A stretch of 64,000 nt of DNA from Natrinema versiforme. GTDB lineage: Archaea > Halobacteriota > Halobacteria > Halobacteriales > Natrialbaceae. How positions within the stretch are numbered: position 1 is the first letter of the stretch; every line of letters starts with the position of its first letter. A program made the translations under genes and the position numbers. Shown piece by piece: positions 8,763 through 17,892 of this stretch. Location: assembly GCF_005576615.1 (NCBI RefSeq), contig NZ_CP040330.1:1116001-1180000 (forward strand). Reading direction: 5' to 3'. The notes under the pieces were generated by a model. It was given only the letters and a program-made list of their open reading frames with translations. It made no database searches and was not told where the DNA came from.

Positions 8763-8776
8763 GTATATATTATATT
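8763..8776 (+). promoter_or_regulatory. TATA-rich promoter upstream of the cstA leader ORF
   Basis: GTATATATTATATT-like sequence about 22-35 bases before an ATG at 8798. A second TATA-like element (AATTATATTTATGG, 8833-8846) lies 38-51 bases before the cstA ATG, and a GGGAG motif (8871-8875) sits nine bases before that ATG. Two transcripts, one carrying the short leader ORF, are possible. Confidence 0.45.
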
Positions 8777-8797
8777 CTCAAATCAAGAGAGGGAGGA

Positions 8798-8896
8798 ATG
8801 AAAAATCGTTCAGACCTAGTCCGAAATACAATGAATTATATTTATGGTTGTCCCGTGCAACCCATCGCTAGGGAGTTAGTAACATGGCAGGTGTAA
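8798..8896 (+). CDS. possible 32-aa leader peptide overlapping cstA start
   Basis: An ATG at 8798, positioned about 30 bases after a strong TATA element, opens a 32-codon frame beginning MKNRSDLVRNTMNYIYG. It ends in TAA at 8894-8896, 13 bases inside the cstA coding region. The composition is not especially acidic, so it need not be a stable protein. Its position suggests a translated leader that could couple to or regulate cstA translation. It may also be a chance ORF in a 5' leader. Confidence 0.3.
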   Translation: MKNRSDLVRNTMNYIYGCPVQPIARELVTWQV

Positions 8897-10713
8897 TTTG
8901 GATCGTCGCACTGGTGCTCGTGTTGTTCTCGGTCGCGTACGTGGGGTACGGACGGTACCTCCAGCAGTTCGTCAATCTCGACGACAGCCGGGAGACGCCA
9001 GCACACAAGTATCAAGACGGTCAGGAATACGTTCCGGCGAAAAAGCCGGTGCTACTGGGGCATCACTACTCGAGTATCGCGGGGGGCGCGCCGATCGTCG
9101 GCCCGATTACGGCCGCACTGGTCTGGGGTTGGGTCCCGGCCGTGCTGTGGGTCGCCATCGGCAACCCGCTGTTGGGTGCGGTCCACGACTTCGTCTCGCT
9201 GTCGAGCAGCCTGCGACACGAGGGGAAGTCCATCGGCTACATCATCGGTGAGTACGTCGGGGAGCGCGGCAAGAACATGCTGCTGTGGTTCGCGTTCCTG
9301 CTGACGATTCTCGTCGTAGCCGTGTTCGCACTGGTCATCGGGATCGTGTTCGACGGCTACCCGCAGGCCGCCACCGCGAGCATGCTGTACGTCGGGCTCG
9401 CGTTCGTCTTCGGATTCTGGCTGTACCAACTGAACCTCCCGTTTTCGGTCGGGACAGTCGTCTTCGTCGCCGGAATCTTTGCGACGGTCTGGGTCGGTAT
9501 CCAGTACCCCATCGCGCTGTTCGGCTCGAGTTTCGAGAACGCGCCGGATACGATCGTTCTATTCGGCGAGACCGCGCCCTGGTTCGTGCCCGAACTGGGA
9601 TTCAACGCGAACGTAGGTGCGTGGGTCCTCGTGATGCTCGTCTACGGGGGACTCGCCAGCGTCTTGCCGGTCTGGATGCTGCTACAACCCCGTGACTACC
9701 TGTCGTCGTTCCTGCTGTACACCGGTGTCGGCGGGGCGTTGCTCGCCGTCATCGCCGGGACGTTCATCACGTCCACCAGCGAACCGCTGACCTTCCAGAT
9801 CGACGCGTGGTACGGGGTGCTCGGCAGCGACAACGCGTCGTACGAACTGATGCCGCTGTTCCCGCTGTTGTTCATTACGATCGCCTGCGGGACGATCAGC
9901 GGGTTCCACTCGCTGGTCTCCTCGGGCACCACGGCGAAACAGCTCGATAAGGAGACCGACGCGCGGCTGATCGGCTACGGCGGGATGCTCGGTGAAGGCC
10001 TGCTGGCCACCGTCGCGCTCTGTACGATCGGCGTTGCGGGAATCGCCGGTGCCGGCGGAATCGGCACGGCGCTGCCAAACTTCGCGACCGGCGGCGGCGT
10101 GATCCTCACCGCGTTCGGCCTTCCCGAGAGCTACGGCGCGCCGTTCATGGCGCTGGTGCTCGCCAGTTTCCTCCTGACGAGCATGGACACCGCAGTCCGT
10201 CTCAGTCGGTACATGGTCGAGGAACTCGTCGGGACGCCGCAGACGTCGATCGAGGAATACGGCGCGAACCGGTACGTCAACACGAGCATCGTCGTCATCG
10301 CCGCCTTCCTGCTCCTCGGAACTGGAAGCTGGGAGGACCTGTGGCTGCTGTTCGGCGGTGCGAACCAGTTGCTCGCCGGGCTGGCGCTGCTGACCGGCAC
10401 GGTCTGGCTCGCGAACTGGGACCGGAGCAAGCAACTGATGAGCACGGGCGTCCCGCTGGCACTGATGGCGGTCGTGACGATCATCGGGCTGCTGTGGGTC
10501 GCCTTCTATCAGGTCCTGTACAGTCGGCTCCTCATGGGCGATCCGACGATCTGGACGTGGATCGCCGGCGGCGGCCAAATCGTGATCAACCTGACGCTGA
10601 TCGGATTGGCGCTGTCGCTGCTGCGAATGGGCTACGGAAACATCAAGTCCAGTCGCGGCTTCGGCGAAGAACCCGTCGCCGCCGACGGCGGCGAGCCGTC
10701 GGAAGACGACTAA
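8884..10713 (+). CDS. cstA: CstA-family carbon starvation / pyruvate-peptide permease
   Basis: A 609-residue inner-membrane protein with about sixteen hydrophobic segments. It has the family hallmarks: the N-terminal VAYVGYGRYL helix, the YVPAKKPVLLGHHYSSIAGG loop around residues 50-70, PIVGP, and GNPLLGAVHDFVSL. CstA/BtsT proteins carry out proton-coupled uptake of pyruvate or of peptides during carbon limitation. The region 8685-8883 upstream holds two TATA-like elements, a short leader ORF and a Shine-Dalgarno-like GGGAG. Its end overlaps the convergent downstream gene by four bases. Confidence 0.9.
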   Translation: MAGVIWIVALVLVLFSVAYVGYGRYLQQFVNLDDSRETPAHKYQDGQEYVPAKKPVLLGHHYSSIAGGAPIVGPITAALVWGWVPAVLWVAIGNPLLGAVHDFVSLSSSLRHEGKSIGYIIGEYVGERGKNMLLWFAFLLTILVVAVFALVIGIVFDGYPQAATASMLYVGLAFVFGFWLYQLNLPFSVGTVVFVAGIFATVWVGIQYPIALFGSSFENAPDTIVLFGETAPWFVPELGFNANVGAWVLVMLVYGGLASVLPVWMLLQPRDYLSSFLLYTGVGGALLAVIAGTFITSTSEPLTFQIDAWYGVLGSDNASYELMPLFPLLFITIACGTISGFHSLVSSGTTAKQLDKETDARLIGYGGMLGEGLLATVALCTIGVAGIAGAGGIGTALPNFATGGGVILTAFGLPESYGAPFMALVLASFLLTSMDTAVRLSRYMVEELVGTPQTSIEEYGANRYVNTSIVVIAAFLLLGTGSWEDLWLLFGGANQLLAGLALLTGTVWLANWDRSKQLMSTGVPLALMAVVTIIGLLWVAFYQVLYSRLLMGDPTIWTWIAGGGQIVINLTLIGLALSLLRMGYGNIKSSRGFGEEPVAADGGEPSEDD

Positions 10714-11339
10714 AGCTGTAGCCGTCGGGCGATCAGCCCGAGAAGACCGACTTCTTTCCGCTCGATCCGCTCCCAGAGCCGGAAGGCCGTCGCGATATCG
10801 GCGTTCTCGCTGGCGACGAGGTCCTCCGGTTCGGGCGCGACGACGGCCAGATTGATCTCGTAGTGGCCGTTGTAGCCGTACTTCAACAGCGTTCGCTCGG
10901 AGAAACCGGCGACGCGGCTGCGGATCTCGTCGGGGATCGACGGCGCGACCGCGACGAACGTGAACTCGGTACTGTAGTGTTCCTCGTCGGGATCGATCCA
11001 GTCGTCGGCCAACTGATGGCCGAGATCGACGTACCGATCGAGCAGCCGGTCGTCGACGCTGTCGACCCGATCGACGAACAAGTGTTCGGTCGACTCGTGC
11101 TCGGCGATCGAGATCGACGGATGGAGGAAGTGCTTCTGGCTCGCGAGGTCCATCCGCCCGTACAGCGTGAACCGCTCGCCGTCGACCGAGCGATCCTTCT
11201 CGAGGTCGTAGTTGTGCATCAGACGGTCGCTCACCCGATCGACGTACTCGTCGTCCCAGTCGGGAACGGCCGTTGTTTCGGTTCCCGTACTTGAGTCTGC
11301 CCCAAGGGACTCCTCGGATGCGGGCTCCCGGTCAGACAT
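10710..11339 (-). CDS. uncharacterised acidic protein
   Basis: A 209-residue soluble protein from an ATG at 11339 (MSDREPASEESLGADSS). The first 45 residues are low-complexity and acidic. The remainder is an ordered alpha/beta domain with LYGRMDLASQKHFLHPSISI and EFTFVAVAPSIPDEIRSRV, and a positively charged C-terminal tail (ERKEVGLLGLIARRLQL). I do not recognise the family. An upstream in-frame extension to 11450 is arginine- and tryptophan-rich and is rejected as non-coding. It is convergent with cstA, with four bases shared. Confidence 0.65.
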   Translation of the reverse strand: MSDREPASEESLGADSSTGTETTAVPDWDDEYVDRVSDRLMHNYDLEKDRSVDGERFTLYGRMDLASQKHFLHPSISIAEHESTEHLFVDRVDSVDDRLLDRYVDLGHQLADDWIDPDEEHYSTEFTFVAVAPSIPDEIRSRVAGFSERTLLKYGYNGHYEINLAVVAPEPEDLVASENADIATAFRLWERIERKEVGLLGLIARRLQL

Positions 11340-11488
11340 GGGTGGCGAGTCCTCCGTGGTCTCGAGCGGGTGCAGTTCGGGCCGCTCGTCGGAAACAGCG
11401 AGTCGCAGTAGTGACCGTCTCCATGTGAGTAGATGCCACGTCGCGGGCAAAAGTCCGTCGGCATGCAGCCCGCGGGACCGCGATCAGG

Positions 11489-11494
11489 TTTAAG
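11489..11494 (+). promoter_or_regulatory. TATA box for 74-aa gene
   Basis: TTTAAG lies 28-33 bases before the ATG at 11522, consistent with a leaderless transcript. Confidence 0.45.
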
Positions 11495-11521
11495 TGCCGC
11501 GGGGACGTGGGATGAATTAGC

Positions 11522-11746
11522 ATGGGCAACGACCGCGAAGCCTGCGGGCGCTGTTCGATGTCGGTCGCCGTCGATGTCGCGAATGCCGACACCGACGAGG
11601 AGAGACAGAGCGACCGCGATCCCTACGGCGAGGCGCGAATCGAGGTCGAGGAGGACGAACTGCGGACCGTCTCGCCCGGCGCGTGGCTCTCTGGGCTCGC
11701 GGGACGGCTCGACGACGCCGCTCAGCGGTTCGTCTGGGGACAGTAG
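11522..11746 (+). CDS. small acidic CxxC protein
   Basis: A 74-residue, strongly acidic protein. It begins MGNDREACGRCSMSVAVDVA, with a single CGRC pair near residues 8-11, then a charged middle (EEDELRTVSPGAWL) and a Trp-containing C-terminus. One CxxC alone cannot form a full zinc site unless the protein dimerises. It has its own promoter. Function unknown. Confidence 0.55.
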   Translation: MGNDREACGRCSMSVAVDVANADTDEERQSDRDPYGEARIEVEEDELRTVSPGAWLSGLAGRLDDAAQRFVWGQ

Positions 11747-11820
11747 CAGTAACTCCGGAGAATCGAATACCCGCGGCGTGCCCGCACGGATTCTCGCGGT
11801 CAGTGCGTCGTTGCCGTCGC

Positions 11821-13020
11821 TCAGTTGGTCGTGATGACTTCGATGACGTCTCGAGACTCGACTTCGTAGTCCTTGCCCAACTGGCGGTTCGTCCGGCAGT
11901 CGATCGCGTGCAGGAAGCCGTCGCCGATATCGGAGTGGAGGCTGTAGGCGAAGTCCTCCGCGGTCGAGTTCGGCGGGATCAGGTAACAGTCCGGCAGCAC
12001 CTCGCCGCGTTCGTTCCCCAGCCCGTTCGCGCCGCCGGGGAAGACGGGGGTGACGCCGAGGACGTCGAAGAGCGCGGTTTCCAGCGCCGCCTGAACGCCC
12101 GTCGCGCCGAACTCCGCGAGGAAGTCCCGGATCTGCTCTAAGCCCTGTTCCTGATCGCCGGAGACGTCGCCCGTGATCTCGAAGTCGTCGTCACCGGGTC
12201 GGTAGTCGACGACGCCGGCCCCGTCGGCGGATTTGAGGGCCTTCTCCGCGTGGGCGCTGCAGGGAACGATCGTCAGGTGCTCGTAGTCGGGATCGTTCGC
12301 GATCTCCTCGTAGTTTGCCTGCGCTTCGGGGGTGTCCATCTTGTTCGCCGCGATGACCATCGGCTTGGTCTCCTTGCGGATCTCGCGGGCCAACTCGAGT
12401 TGGTCGTCCTCGTCCCACGCGTCGGGATCGAAGCCGACGTCGACGCGCCGAATGAGCCGTTTGATCTCGTCTTCGGTGGTCTTGAACGCGCTCATCTGTT
12501 CGGCGAGTTCCTCCTCGATGGCGTCGTCTTCGGTGGTGTAACCCGTCTCGTAGCGATCGATACCCTTCTCCAAGACGCCGAGGTACCACTGGTCGAGTTC
12601 CTCTTCCAGGAACGCGATGTCGTCCCGCGGGTCGTGGCCCTCGGTCGGTTCGCCCTCGGCGTCGGTCTCCCCGGAGAAGTCGACGACGTGGACGAGCACG
12701 TCGGTCTCGTTCAGATCGGAGAGGAACTGGTTGCCGAGTCCGTTGCCCTCGTGTGCGCCGGGGATCAGCCCGGCCACGTCGACGAGTTTCGTCGGGACGA
12801 AGCGGGTGCCGTGGTCGCAGTAGCCGACGTTGGGGGTACACTCCTCGTCGAATTCGGGCGCCGCACAGTCGACGCGGACGTAGGCCTCGCCCACGCTGGG
12901 GTCGATGGTCGTGAACGGGTAGGCCCCTTCGGGCACGTCGTTCATCGTCGCGGCGTTGAAAAAGGAGGACTTGCCGACGGAGGGTTTGCCGACGAGTCCG
13001 ATCCGGTAACTCGTACTCAT
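11821..13020 (-). CDS. ychF: YchF/Obg-type redox-regulated ATPase/GTPase
   Basis: A 399-residue TRAFAC P-loop protein. The G1 loop GKPSVGKSS is at residues 11-19, the G3-like region is LVDVAGLIPGAHEGNGLGNQ (residues about 88-107), and the nucleotide-specificity region is AANKMDTPEAQ. A C-terminal TGS-like domain ends FAYSLHSDIGDGFLHAIDCR. Archaeal YchF proteins associate with ribosomes and have a role in translation or stress response, and several prefer ATP. The ATG at 13020 gives the canonical N-terminus MSTSYRIGLVGKPS. The long upstream open frame is spurious. Confidence 0.85.
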   Translation of the reverse strand: MSTSYRIGLVGKPSVGKSSFFNAATMNDVPEGAYPFTTIDPSVGEAYVRVDCAAPEFDEECTPNVGYCDHGTRFVPTKLVDVAGLIPGAHEGNGLGNQFLSDLNETDVLVHVVDFSGETDAEGEPTEGHDPRDDIAFLEEELDQWYLGVLEKGIDRYETGYTTEDDAIEEELAEQMSAFKTTEDEIKRLIRRVDVGFDPDAWDEDDQLELAREIRKETKPMVIAANKMDTPEAQANYEEIANDPDYEHLTIVPCSAHAEKALKSADGAGVVDYRPGDDDFEITGDVSGDQEQGLEQIRDFLAEFGATGVQAALETALFDVLGVTPVFPGGANGLGNERGEVLPDCYLIPPNSTAEDFAYSLHSDIGDGFLHAIDCRTNRQLGKDYEVESRDVIEVITTN

Positions 13021-13145
13021 TACCCTGAGTGAGCGAGCAGTGCCTAAACGGGTTTCTCTCCGGTGCGACAGTGCCACGGCCTGACGTATCACGACCTGTG
13101 TGCTCGTGTTGGCGGTAAGCGGTCGCTCCGAAACAGCACCCGCGC

Positions 13146-14213
13146 CTACTCGAGAACAGCAGCTAACGCGTCTATCGTCCGATCGACCCGGTCGACGCGG
13201 GCGTTGTGTCCCATGTGGCCGATGCGGAGGATATCGTCCTCGAGGTCGCCGAGTCCGGTCGCGAGGACGATGTCGTGGTCCTCGGCGAGCGTTCGCTGCA
13301 GGGCCGTCGCGCTCCCGTCGATCTCGAGTGCGGTCACGGTCGGCGACGGCGTCGCTTCGTCGGGGTACAGCGACAGTCCGAGATCCGCAGCCCGCTCGCG
13401 ACAGCGCGCGGCGGCGTCCTCGTGGCGCTCGAAGACCGACTCGAGGCCCTCCTCGAGCAGTAGGTCGGTTGCCGCGTCGAGTCCGTACAGATTCGATGAG
13501 AGGTGCGTGTAGGGGAACCACTCGTCGGCGGCGGCGTCGCGCCACGGCTCGAGGTCGGTGTACAGACTCTCGGTCTCGAAGGACTCGATTTGCTCCCACG
13601 CGCGGTCGCTGATCGAACAGACCGTCAGCCCCGGCGGCGCACTGAAACACTTCTGGGAGGCGCCGAGACAGACGTCGATCCGGTCGGTCGGCACCGGCGT
13701 CCCGCCGAGCGAGGAGACGGCGTCGACGACGCTGATGACGCCGTGTTCCTCGAGCGCGTCGAGAATCGGCTCGATATCGTTCAGGGTGCCCGTCGGGGTC
13801 TCGCAGTGGACCAGCGTCGCCACGTCGAACGACTCGTCCGCGAGCCGGGACTCGATCCGCTCAAGATCGAGCGGGTCCCGCCACGGCGCGTCACAGACTA
13901 CCGCCTCGCCGCCGGCCATGTCGACGAAGTCTGCGAACCCCTCGCCGTAGAGCCCGTTCGCGATGCACAGCACCCGATCGCCCGGTTCGACCAGCGACGC
14001 GATCGCGGCCTCGAGACCGAGGATGCCCTCGCCGCCGAGGATCGCGATGTCGTCGTCGCCGTAGATCGCCTCGAGTTTGTCCGTCAGCCCGCGGTAGAAC
14101 TCGAAGAACTCGGGTTCGACGTCGGGGTTCGGCGTCGGTTCGCTCATCCGTTCGCGGACGGCTGCGGGCACCTCGGTCGGCCCGGGGGTCATGCGCAGTC
14201 GATCGTCGCTCAT
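13146..14213 (-). CDS. class V aminotransferase (alanine/serine-glyoxylate family)
   Basis: A 355-residue PLP enzyme. It begins MSDDRLRMTPGPTEVPAAVR, whose TPGPTEVP phrase is the family signature. The PLP lysine is K188 in LGASQKCFSAPPG, the cofactor Asp lies in VVDAVSSLGG (about residue 164), and the substrate region is HCETPTGTLNDI. Members transfer amino groups between alanine or serine and glyoxylate, and the exact pair is not determined here. It is divergent from the methyltransferase at 14325, and the 111-bp gap probably holds both promoters. Confidence 0.8.
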   Translation of the reverse strand: MSDDRLRMTPGPTEVPAAVRERMSEPTPNPDVEPEFFEFYRGLTDKLEAIYGDDDIAILGGEGILGLEAAIASLVEPGDRVLCIANGLYGEGFADFVDMAGGEAVVCDAPWRDPLDLERIESRLADESFDVATLVHCETPTGTLNDIEPILDALEEHGVISVVDAVSSLGGTPVPTDRIDVCLGASQKCFSAPPGLTVCSISDRAWEQIESFETESLYTDLEPWRDAAADEWFPYTHLSSNLYGLDAATDLLLEEGLESVFERHEDAAARCRERAADLGLSLYPDEATPSPTVTALEIDGSATALQRTLAEDHDIVLATGLGDLEDDILRIGHMGHNARVDRVDRTIDALAAVLE

Positions 14214-14324
14214 ACGCGGGACACCGGCACGTTCGGCCATAAAACCACTCGGGATGACGGCCGCTCGAGCGGGGACGGGCAAACGGGTATCAACTCGGTC
14301 GTCGTCGGTTGCACCGAGTCCGCC

Positions 14325-15002
14325 ATGGCAGACACTGATCCACGGCGCGGTGCGGGCGAGGGGACGATCTCCCATCCCGCCTTCGCCGCGCTGTCCGACC
14401 GTCTCGTGCCGGATCGATTCCTGATCGGCCCGCACCGCGAGTACCTCGCGGCCGACCTCTCCGGGCGCGTCCTCGATCTGGGCGCGGGCAGCGGCCCGAT
14501 GTTTCCCTACGCCGCCGACGCCGGGGAAGATGATCTCGAGTACCACGCGGTCGAACCGGACCCGAACATGCGACGCCGGGCGGCACGCAAGGCAAAGCGC
14601 ACGGACTTGTCGGTCGCCCTCCGCGACGCTCGCGGCGAGTCGCTGCCCTACGCCGACGACAGTTTCGACGTCGTGCTCTCGGGGCTGGTCTTCTGTACCA
14701 TCGGCGACCCGGACGCCGCGCTCGAGGAAGTCGCCCGCGTCCTGCGGCCGGGCGGGGAACTGCGCTTCCTCGAGCACGTCCGAAACGACGGCTGGCGCGC
14801 GCGAGCCCAGGATCGGCTGACACCGCTGTGGGAGCGCGCCGCCGGCGGCTGTCAGTTGAACCGCGAGACGGTCGCGCGGTTCGTCGGCCACGACGCGTTC
14901 GGCGTGCTCGAGATCGAGCGGACCGGCGTCGGGATCTTCCCGGTGACGCCGGTCGTCCGCGGGCGACTTCGGCGACGGGACGAGCAGTTCTCGATCCGGT
15001 AG
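14325..15002 (+). CDS. class I SAM-dependent methyltransferase
   Basis: A 225-residue methyltransferase of the UbiE/Methyltransf_11 type. Motif I is GRVLDLGAGSGPMF (about residues 49-62), motif II VEPDPNMRRRA follows, and the post-II YADDSFDVVLSGLVFCTI and motif III VLRPGGELRFLEHVR are intact. Substrate unknown; the family commonly methylates lipids, quinones or small metabolites. The ATG at 14325 gives a compact N-terminus (MADTDPRRGAGEG), and the long upstream frame overlapping the opposite aminotransferase is rejected. Confidence 0.8.
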   Translation: MADTDPRRGAGEGTISHPAFAALSDRLVPDRFLIGPHREYLAADLSGRVLDLGAGSGPMFPYAADAGEDDLEYHAVEPDPNMRRRAARKAKRTDLSVALRDARGESLPYADDSFDVVLSGLVFCTIGDPDAALEEVARVLRPGGELRFLEHVRNDGWRARAQDRLTPLWERAAGGCQLNRETVARFVGHDAFGVLEIERTGVGIFPVTPVVRGRLRRRDEQFSIR

Positions 15003-15197
15003 CCGTCTTCAGACTCGAGGCCGCGTTCGGGTCGCGTTTTCGCCCGGGGTGACCCTCGAGACCGCTGCCCGAAGGTGTGGAACGTCGACTGGAGGGTCTC
15101 GACGCTCTCCGAGAATAGTCACATCGAACTGATTTTCATAAACTGATGACTATAACCATTCATTATGCGTTCGCCGTCGGTCGTTGGAGTATCGATT

Positions 15198-16103
15198 ATG
15201 TCTCCCGAACACCACCGGAGTACACACCTGAACCGGCGATCGTGTCTCGCAGCAACCGCCACGGCCGTTGCGGGGGCGATCGGCGGAGCGGGAACGGTCG
15301 GCGCGGCGTCGAACGACGGGTACGAGACGGTCACCGTTCCCGCGGGCGAGCGCGAGGTCGTCCGCGTGGACGACGGCGGGACGTTCGAGAACGTCCTGTT
15401 CGACGTCACCGCGAGCGGGGCCGCGGTGACGATCGTCGCGTACGGCTCGGACTGGACCATCCGGAACGTCGCGGTCCGCGGGCAGGTCGATATGGGCGAC
15501 GAAGCGGTGATCGGCGCGGCCGATACCCACGGCGGGACCTCCCGCATCGAAAACGTCTGGATCGGTGACGGCGCAGTCTACGAGGAGAAAGGCGGGACCG
15601 GGATCTGGGTCAGTCCGGACCACGACGGCCACCTCGAGATCGATCGAGTGAACGTTCAGAAGATGAGCGACAACGGGTTCTACTGTTCGCCGCCGGGTAC
15701 GGGCTGTGGCGGAACCGTCGCCCTGCGGAACTGTTACGCCGCGAACTCGTGGATCGCCAACTACCGGCTCTCGTCGGGGATCGTCGAGGACTGCGTCGCC
15801 GCCGTCACCGACGACCGCCAGTACCGCAAGGGCCGGGGCGTCTGGGCGTGGCCGTCCGGGCCGGTCCTGGTCAAAGGGTGTCAGTTCGCCATGAACGGGC
15901 ACCACTACTCGTTCGTTCCCGGCGCGAACGGCGAGGGGAGCGATATCGCCGCCATCGAGACCCAATGGGACGACGAGTTCCACGGCGGGTGGACCGACCA
16001 CCACGGCGGAACGGTGTACTTCGGCGGTGAGTCCGGGACCGACCCGCAAAACACTGTTCCCGACGGCTGTCCGACATCGGCCGCGGCGGCGGTCGAAGAA
16101 TAG
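15198..16103 (+). CDS. Tat-exported right-handed beta-helix protein
   Basis: A 301-residue exported protein. A twin-arginine signal NRRSCLAATATAVAG precedes an alanine-rich cleavage region (GTVGAAS). The mature part has short repeats typical of a pectate-lyase-like parallel beta helix: FENVLFDVTASGAAVTIVAY, WTIRNVAVRGQ, RIENVWIGDGA, LEIDRVNVQKM. It has a cluster of cysteines (FYCSPPGTGCGGTVALRNCY). The fold fits a polysaccharide lyase or binding protein, but no catalytic set can be assigned. An alternative start at 15165 matches a TATA-like element near 15133-15143. Confidence 0.65.
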   Translation: MSPEHHRSTHLNRRSCLAATATAVAGAIGGAGTVGAASNDGYETVTVPAGEREVVRVDDGGTFENVLFDVTASGAAVTIVAYGSDWTIRNVAVRGQVDMGDEAVIGAADTHGGTSRIENVWIGDGAVYEEKGGTGIWVSPDHDGHLEIDRVNVQKMSDNGFYCSPPGTGCGGTVALRNCYAANSWIANYRLSSGIVEDCVAAVTDDRQYRKGRGVWAWPSGPVLVKGCQFAMNGHHYSFVPGANGEGSDIAAIETQWDDEFHGGWTDHHGGTVYFGGESGTDPQNTVPDGCPTSAAAAVEE

Positions 16104-16117
16104 GGCAACCCGCCCCG

Positions 16118-16900
16118 TTATCGAATCGTGTCCGGAATCCGCTCGATGACATCGGTCGCAACGACGCCCGGGCCGCGTTCGGCCGTCGCGAGTTCGCCGG
16201 TCTTGCCGAGGATCCACGCGCCGAGTTCGGCGGCCTCGCGCCGATCCATCCCCTGACCGAGCAGCGACGCCATGATCCCGGCCAACGTATCCCCGGTCCC
16301 GGCGACGGTCATGGCCGAGGTTCCCGTCTCGTTTTCGATCCGTTCGCCCTCGGCGACGATCTCGTCGACGTCTCCCGTGAGCGCGATGACCGCTCCCGTC
16401 TCCTCGGAGAACGCCTCGAGCGAGCCGTAGGCCTCGTAGATCGGCCCGTCCTCGGAGCCGCTGGGGGTCAGAACGGCGTTCGAGAGGTCGGCCTCGAGGG
16501 CGGGTTCGATCGCCAGCGCGTCGATGATGGTCGGGACTTCGATGCGATCGACCGCGTCGCGCACCGCCTCGGGATCGGCGTCGACGAGGCCGGGGCCGAT
16601 CACGAAGGCGTCGGCCCACTCGCTGACCTCGACGGTCCGTTCGACGGCACCGTCGTAGAACTCCTCGTGCCCGTGGTGGTCGACGAGCAGGTTCGGCGAG
16701 TGGCCCGCGACGATCTCGTAGATCGATTCGGCGACGAACGCCCGGACGTGATCCGAGCCCGTCCGGAGCGCCGCCCGGCCGACGAGTGCGGGCTGGTTCG
16801 GGTACGCGACGCTCCCGGCGACGATCCCGACCCGGCCGTTGTCGTGTCCGGACTCCTCCGAGATGTTCGAGAGCGTTTGCTGGAGCCGTGCCATACGCAC
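16118..16900 (-). CDS. nnrD: ADP-dependent NAD(P)H-hydrate dehydratase
   Basis: A 260-residue ribokinase-like enzyme that repairs hydrated NAD(P)H. The diagnostic MTVAGTGDTLAGIMASLLGQ is near residues 196-215, with GRVGIVAGSVAYPNQPALVG near the N-terminus and the VIGPGLVDADPE loop in the middle. The usual fusion partner, the epimerase NnrE (YjeF N-terminal domain), is absent, so this is a stand-alone dehydratase of roughly single-domain length. A second start six bases later (16894) is equally good. It faces the beta-helix gene convergently with a 14-base gap. Confidence 0.8.
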   Translation of the reverse strand: MRMARLQQTLSNISEESGHDNGRVGIVAGSVAYPNQPALVGRAALRTGSDHVRAFVAESIYEIVAGHSPNLLVDHHGHEEFYDGAVERTVEVSEWADAFVIGPGLVDADPEAVRDAVDRIEVPTIIDALAIEPALEADLSNAVLTPSGSEDGPIYEAYGSLEAFSEETGAVIALTGDVDEIVAEGERIENETGTSAMTVAGTGDTLAGIMASLLGQGMDRREAAELGAWILGKTGELATAERGPGVVATDVIERIPDTIR

Positions 16901-17017
16901 CGTCCCGAACGACGGCGTGTAGGCGTTCGGCAGGCGAGTTCCGGTTCGGCGTTACGTCCCGGCCCGGCGTATGCGACGCAAACTCATAGTACGCCGCCGC
17001 CGTAGCTCCAGACGATT

Positions 17018-17644
17018 ATGTTCGACGACAGAACCGACGCCGGCGAACGCCTCGCAGCGGACCTCGAGGCCCGCGGGCTCGAGGCCGATGTCGTCCTCGG
17101 GATCCCCCGCGGTGCCCTGCCCGTCGCGCGGCCGGTCGCCGACGCGCTCGCGGCCGACCTCGACGTCGTCGTGGCGCGCAAGATGGGCGCGCCCCAAAAC
17201 CCGGAGGTGGCGCTGGGTGCGGTCGCAAGCGACGGCAGCGTCTGGTACAACGACGACCTGATTGATCGGGTAAATCCCTCCGAGGCGTACCTCGAGGAGA
17301 TCCGGACCGACGAGGCCGAAAACGCGCGCGAGAAAGCGGATCGGTACCGCGAGACGGGCGGCCTCCCCGACCTTCGGGGGAAGCGAGTCCTGCTCGTCGA
17401 CGACGGCGTCGCGACCGGCGCGACCGCGACGGCCTGCCTCCGACAGGTCCGGGAGACCGAGGCCGACTGGGTCGGTCTGGCCGTCCCCGTCGGCTCGCCG
17501 CGGTCGATCGACGCCCTCGAGCGGGAGGCCGACGACGTGATCGCGCTGGAGACGCCCGCAGACTTCCGCGCCGTGGGCCAGTACTACCGGGATTTCGGGC
17601 AGGTGACCGACGAGGAGGCGCTCGAGTACCTCGATCGGGGGTAG
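17018..17644 (+). CDS. phosphoribosyltransferase-domain protein (COG1926 type)
   Basis: A 208-residue protein with the PRPP-binding loop VLLVDDGVATGATATACL at about residues 124-141 and the N-terminal VVLGIPRGALPVARPVADAL region. The layout agrees with COG1926 'predicted phosphoribosyltransferase' proteins rather than a named purine or pyrimidine salvage enzyme. The hood region (ARKMGAPQNPEVALGAV) is characteristic of that group. It is divergent from the NAD(P)H-hydrate dehydratase across a 117-bp gap. Confidence 0.75.
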   Translation: MFDDRTDAGERLAADLEARGLEADVVLGIPRGALPVARPVADALAADLDVVVARKMGAPQNPEVALGAVASDGSVWYNDDLIDRVNPSEAYLEEIRTDEAENAREKADRYRETGGLPDLRGKRVLLVDDGVATGATATACLRQVRETEADWVGLAVPVGSPRSIDALEREADDVIALETPADFRAVGQYYRDFGQVTDEEALEYLDRG

Positions 17645-17892
17645 GGCTCCGTCTCGAGTGCCATCGTGACCGCCGACGCGCTACTCCCGTGACGGCTGCC
17701 GTCGTTTTTCGATCCGATTATCCGTTATCTGATCTGTCCAGATAAAGAGAATTGGACATATCTTGTACAAACATTCGAAAAACTTCAAATATTCTTATTT
17801 TAATAATTATCTACACTTTTTATGGCGGCAAGATCTGATAAACAGTGATAGACACCAGTTGGTTTTTATATGTAGAATATGACCGCTCTCGT
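17645..17892 (+). promoter_or_regulatory. AT-rich control region of the citrate-type transporter
   Basis: The stretch 17695-17890 is far more AT-rich than the genome. TGTCCA (17735-17740) and TTGGACA (17752-17758) form an inverted pair. Two TATA-like elements follow: CTTTTTATGG (17816-17825), about 24 bases before a GTG at 17845, and TTTTTATATG (17863-17872), about 25 bases before the ATG at 17893. Confidence 0.5.

Noticed and set aside
8685-8883. Riboswitch-like leader before cstA
   Set aside because: No stable stems found by eye, and the TATA boxes and leader ORF explain the region better.
13021-13650. Long leftward extension of the YchF frame
   Set aside because: It overlaps the aminotransferase gene and has basic, arginine-rich composition. 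MSTSYRIGLVGKPS at 13020 is the canonical start.
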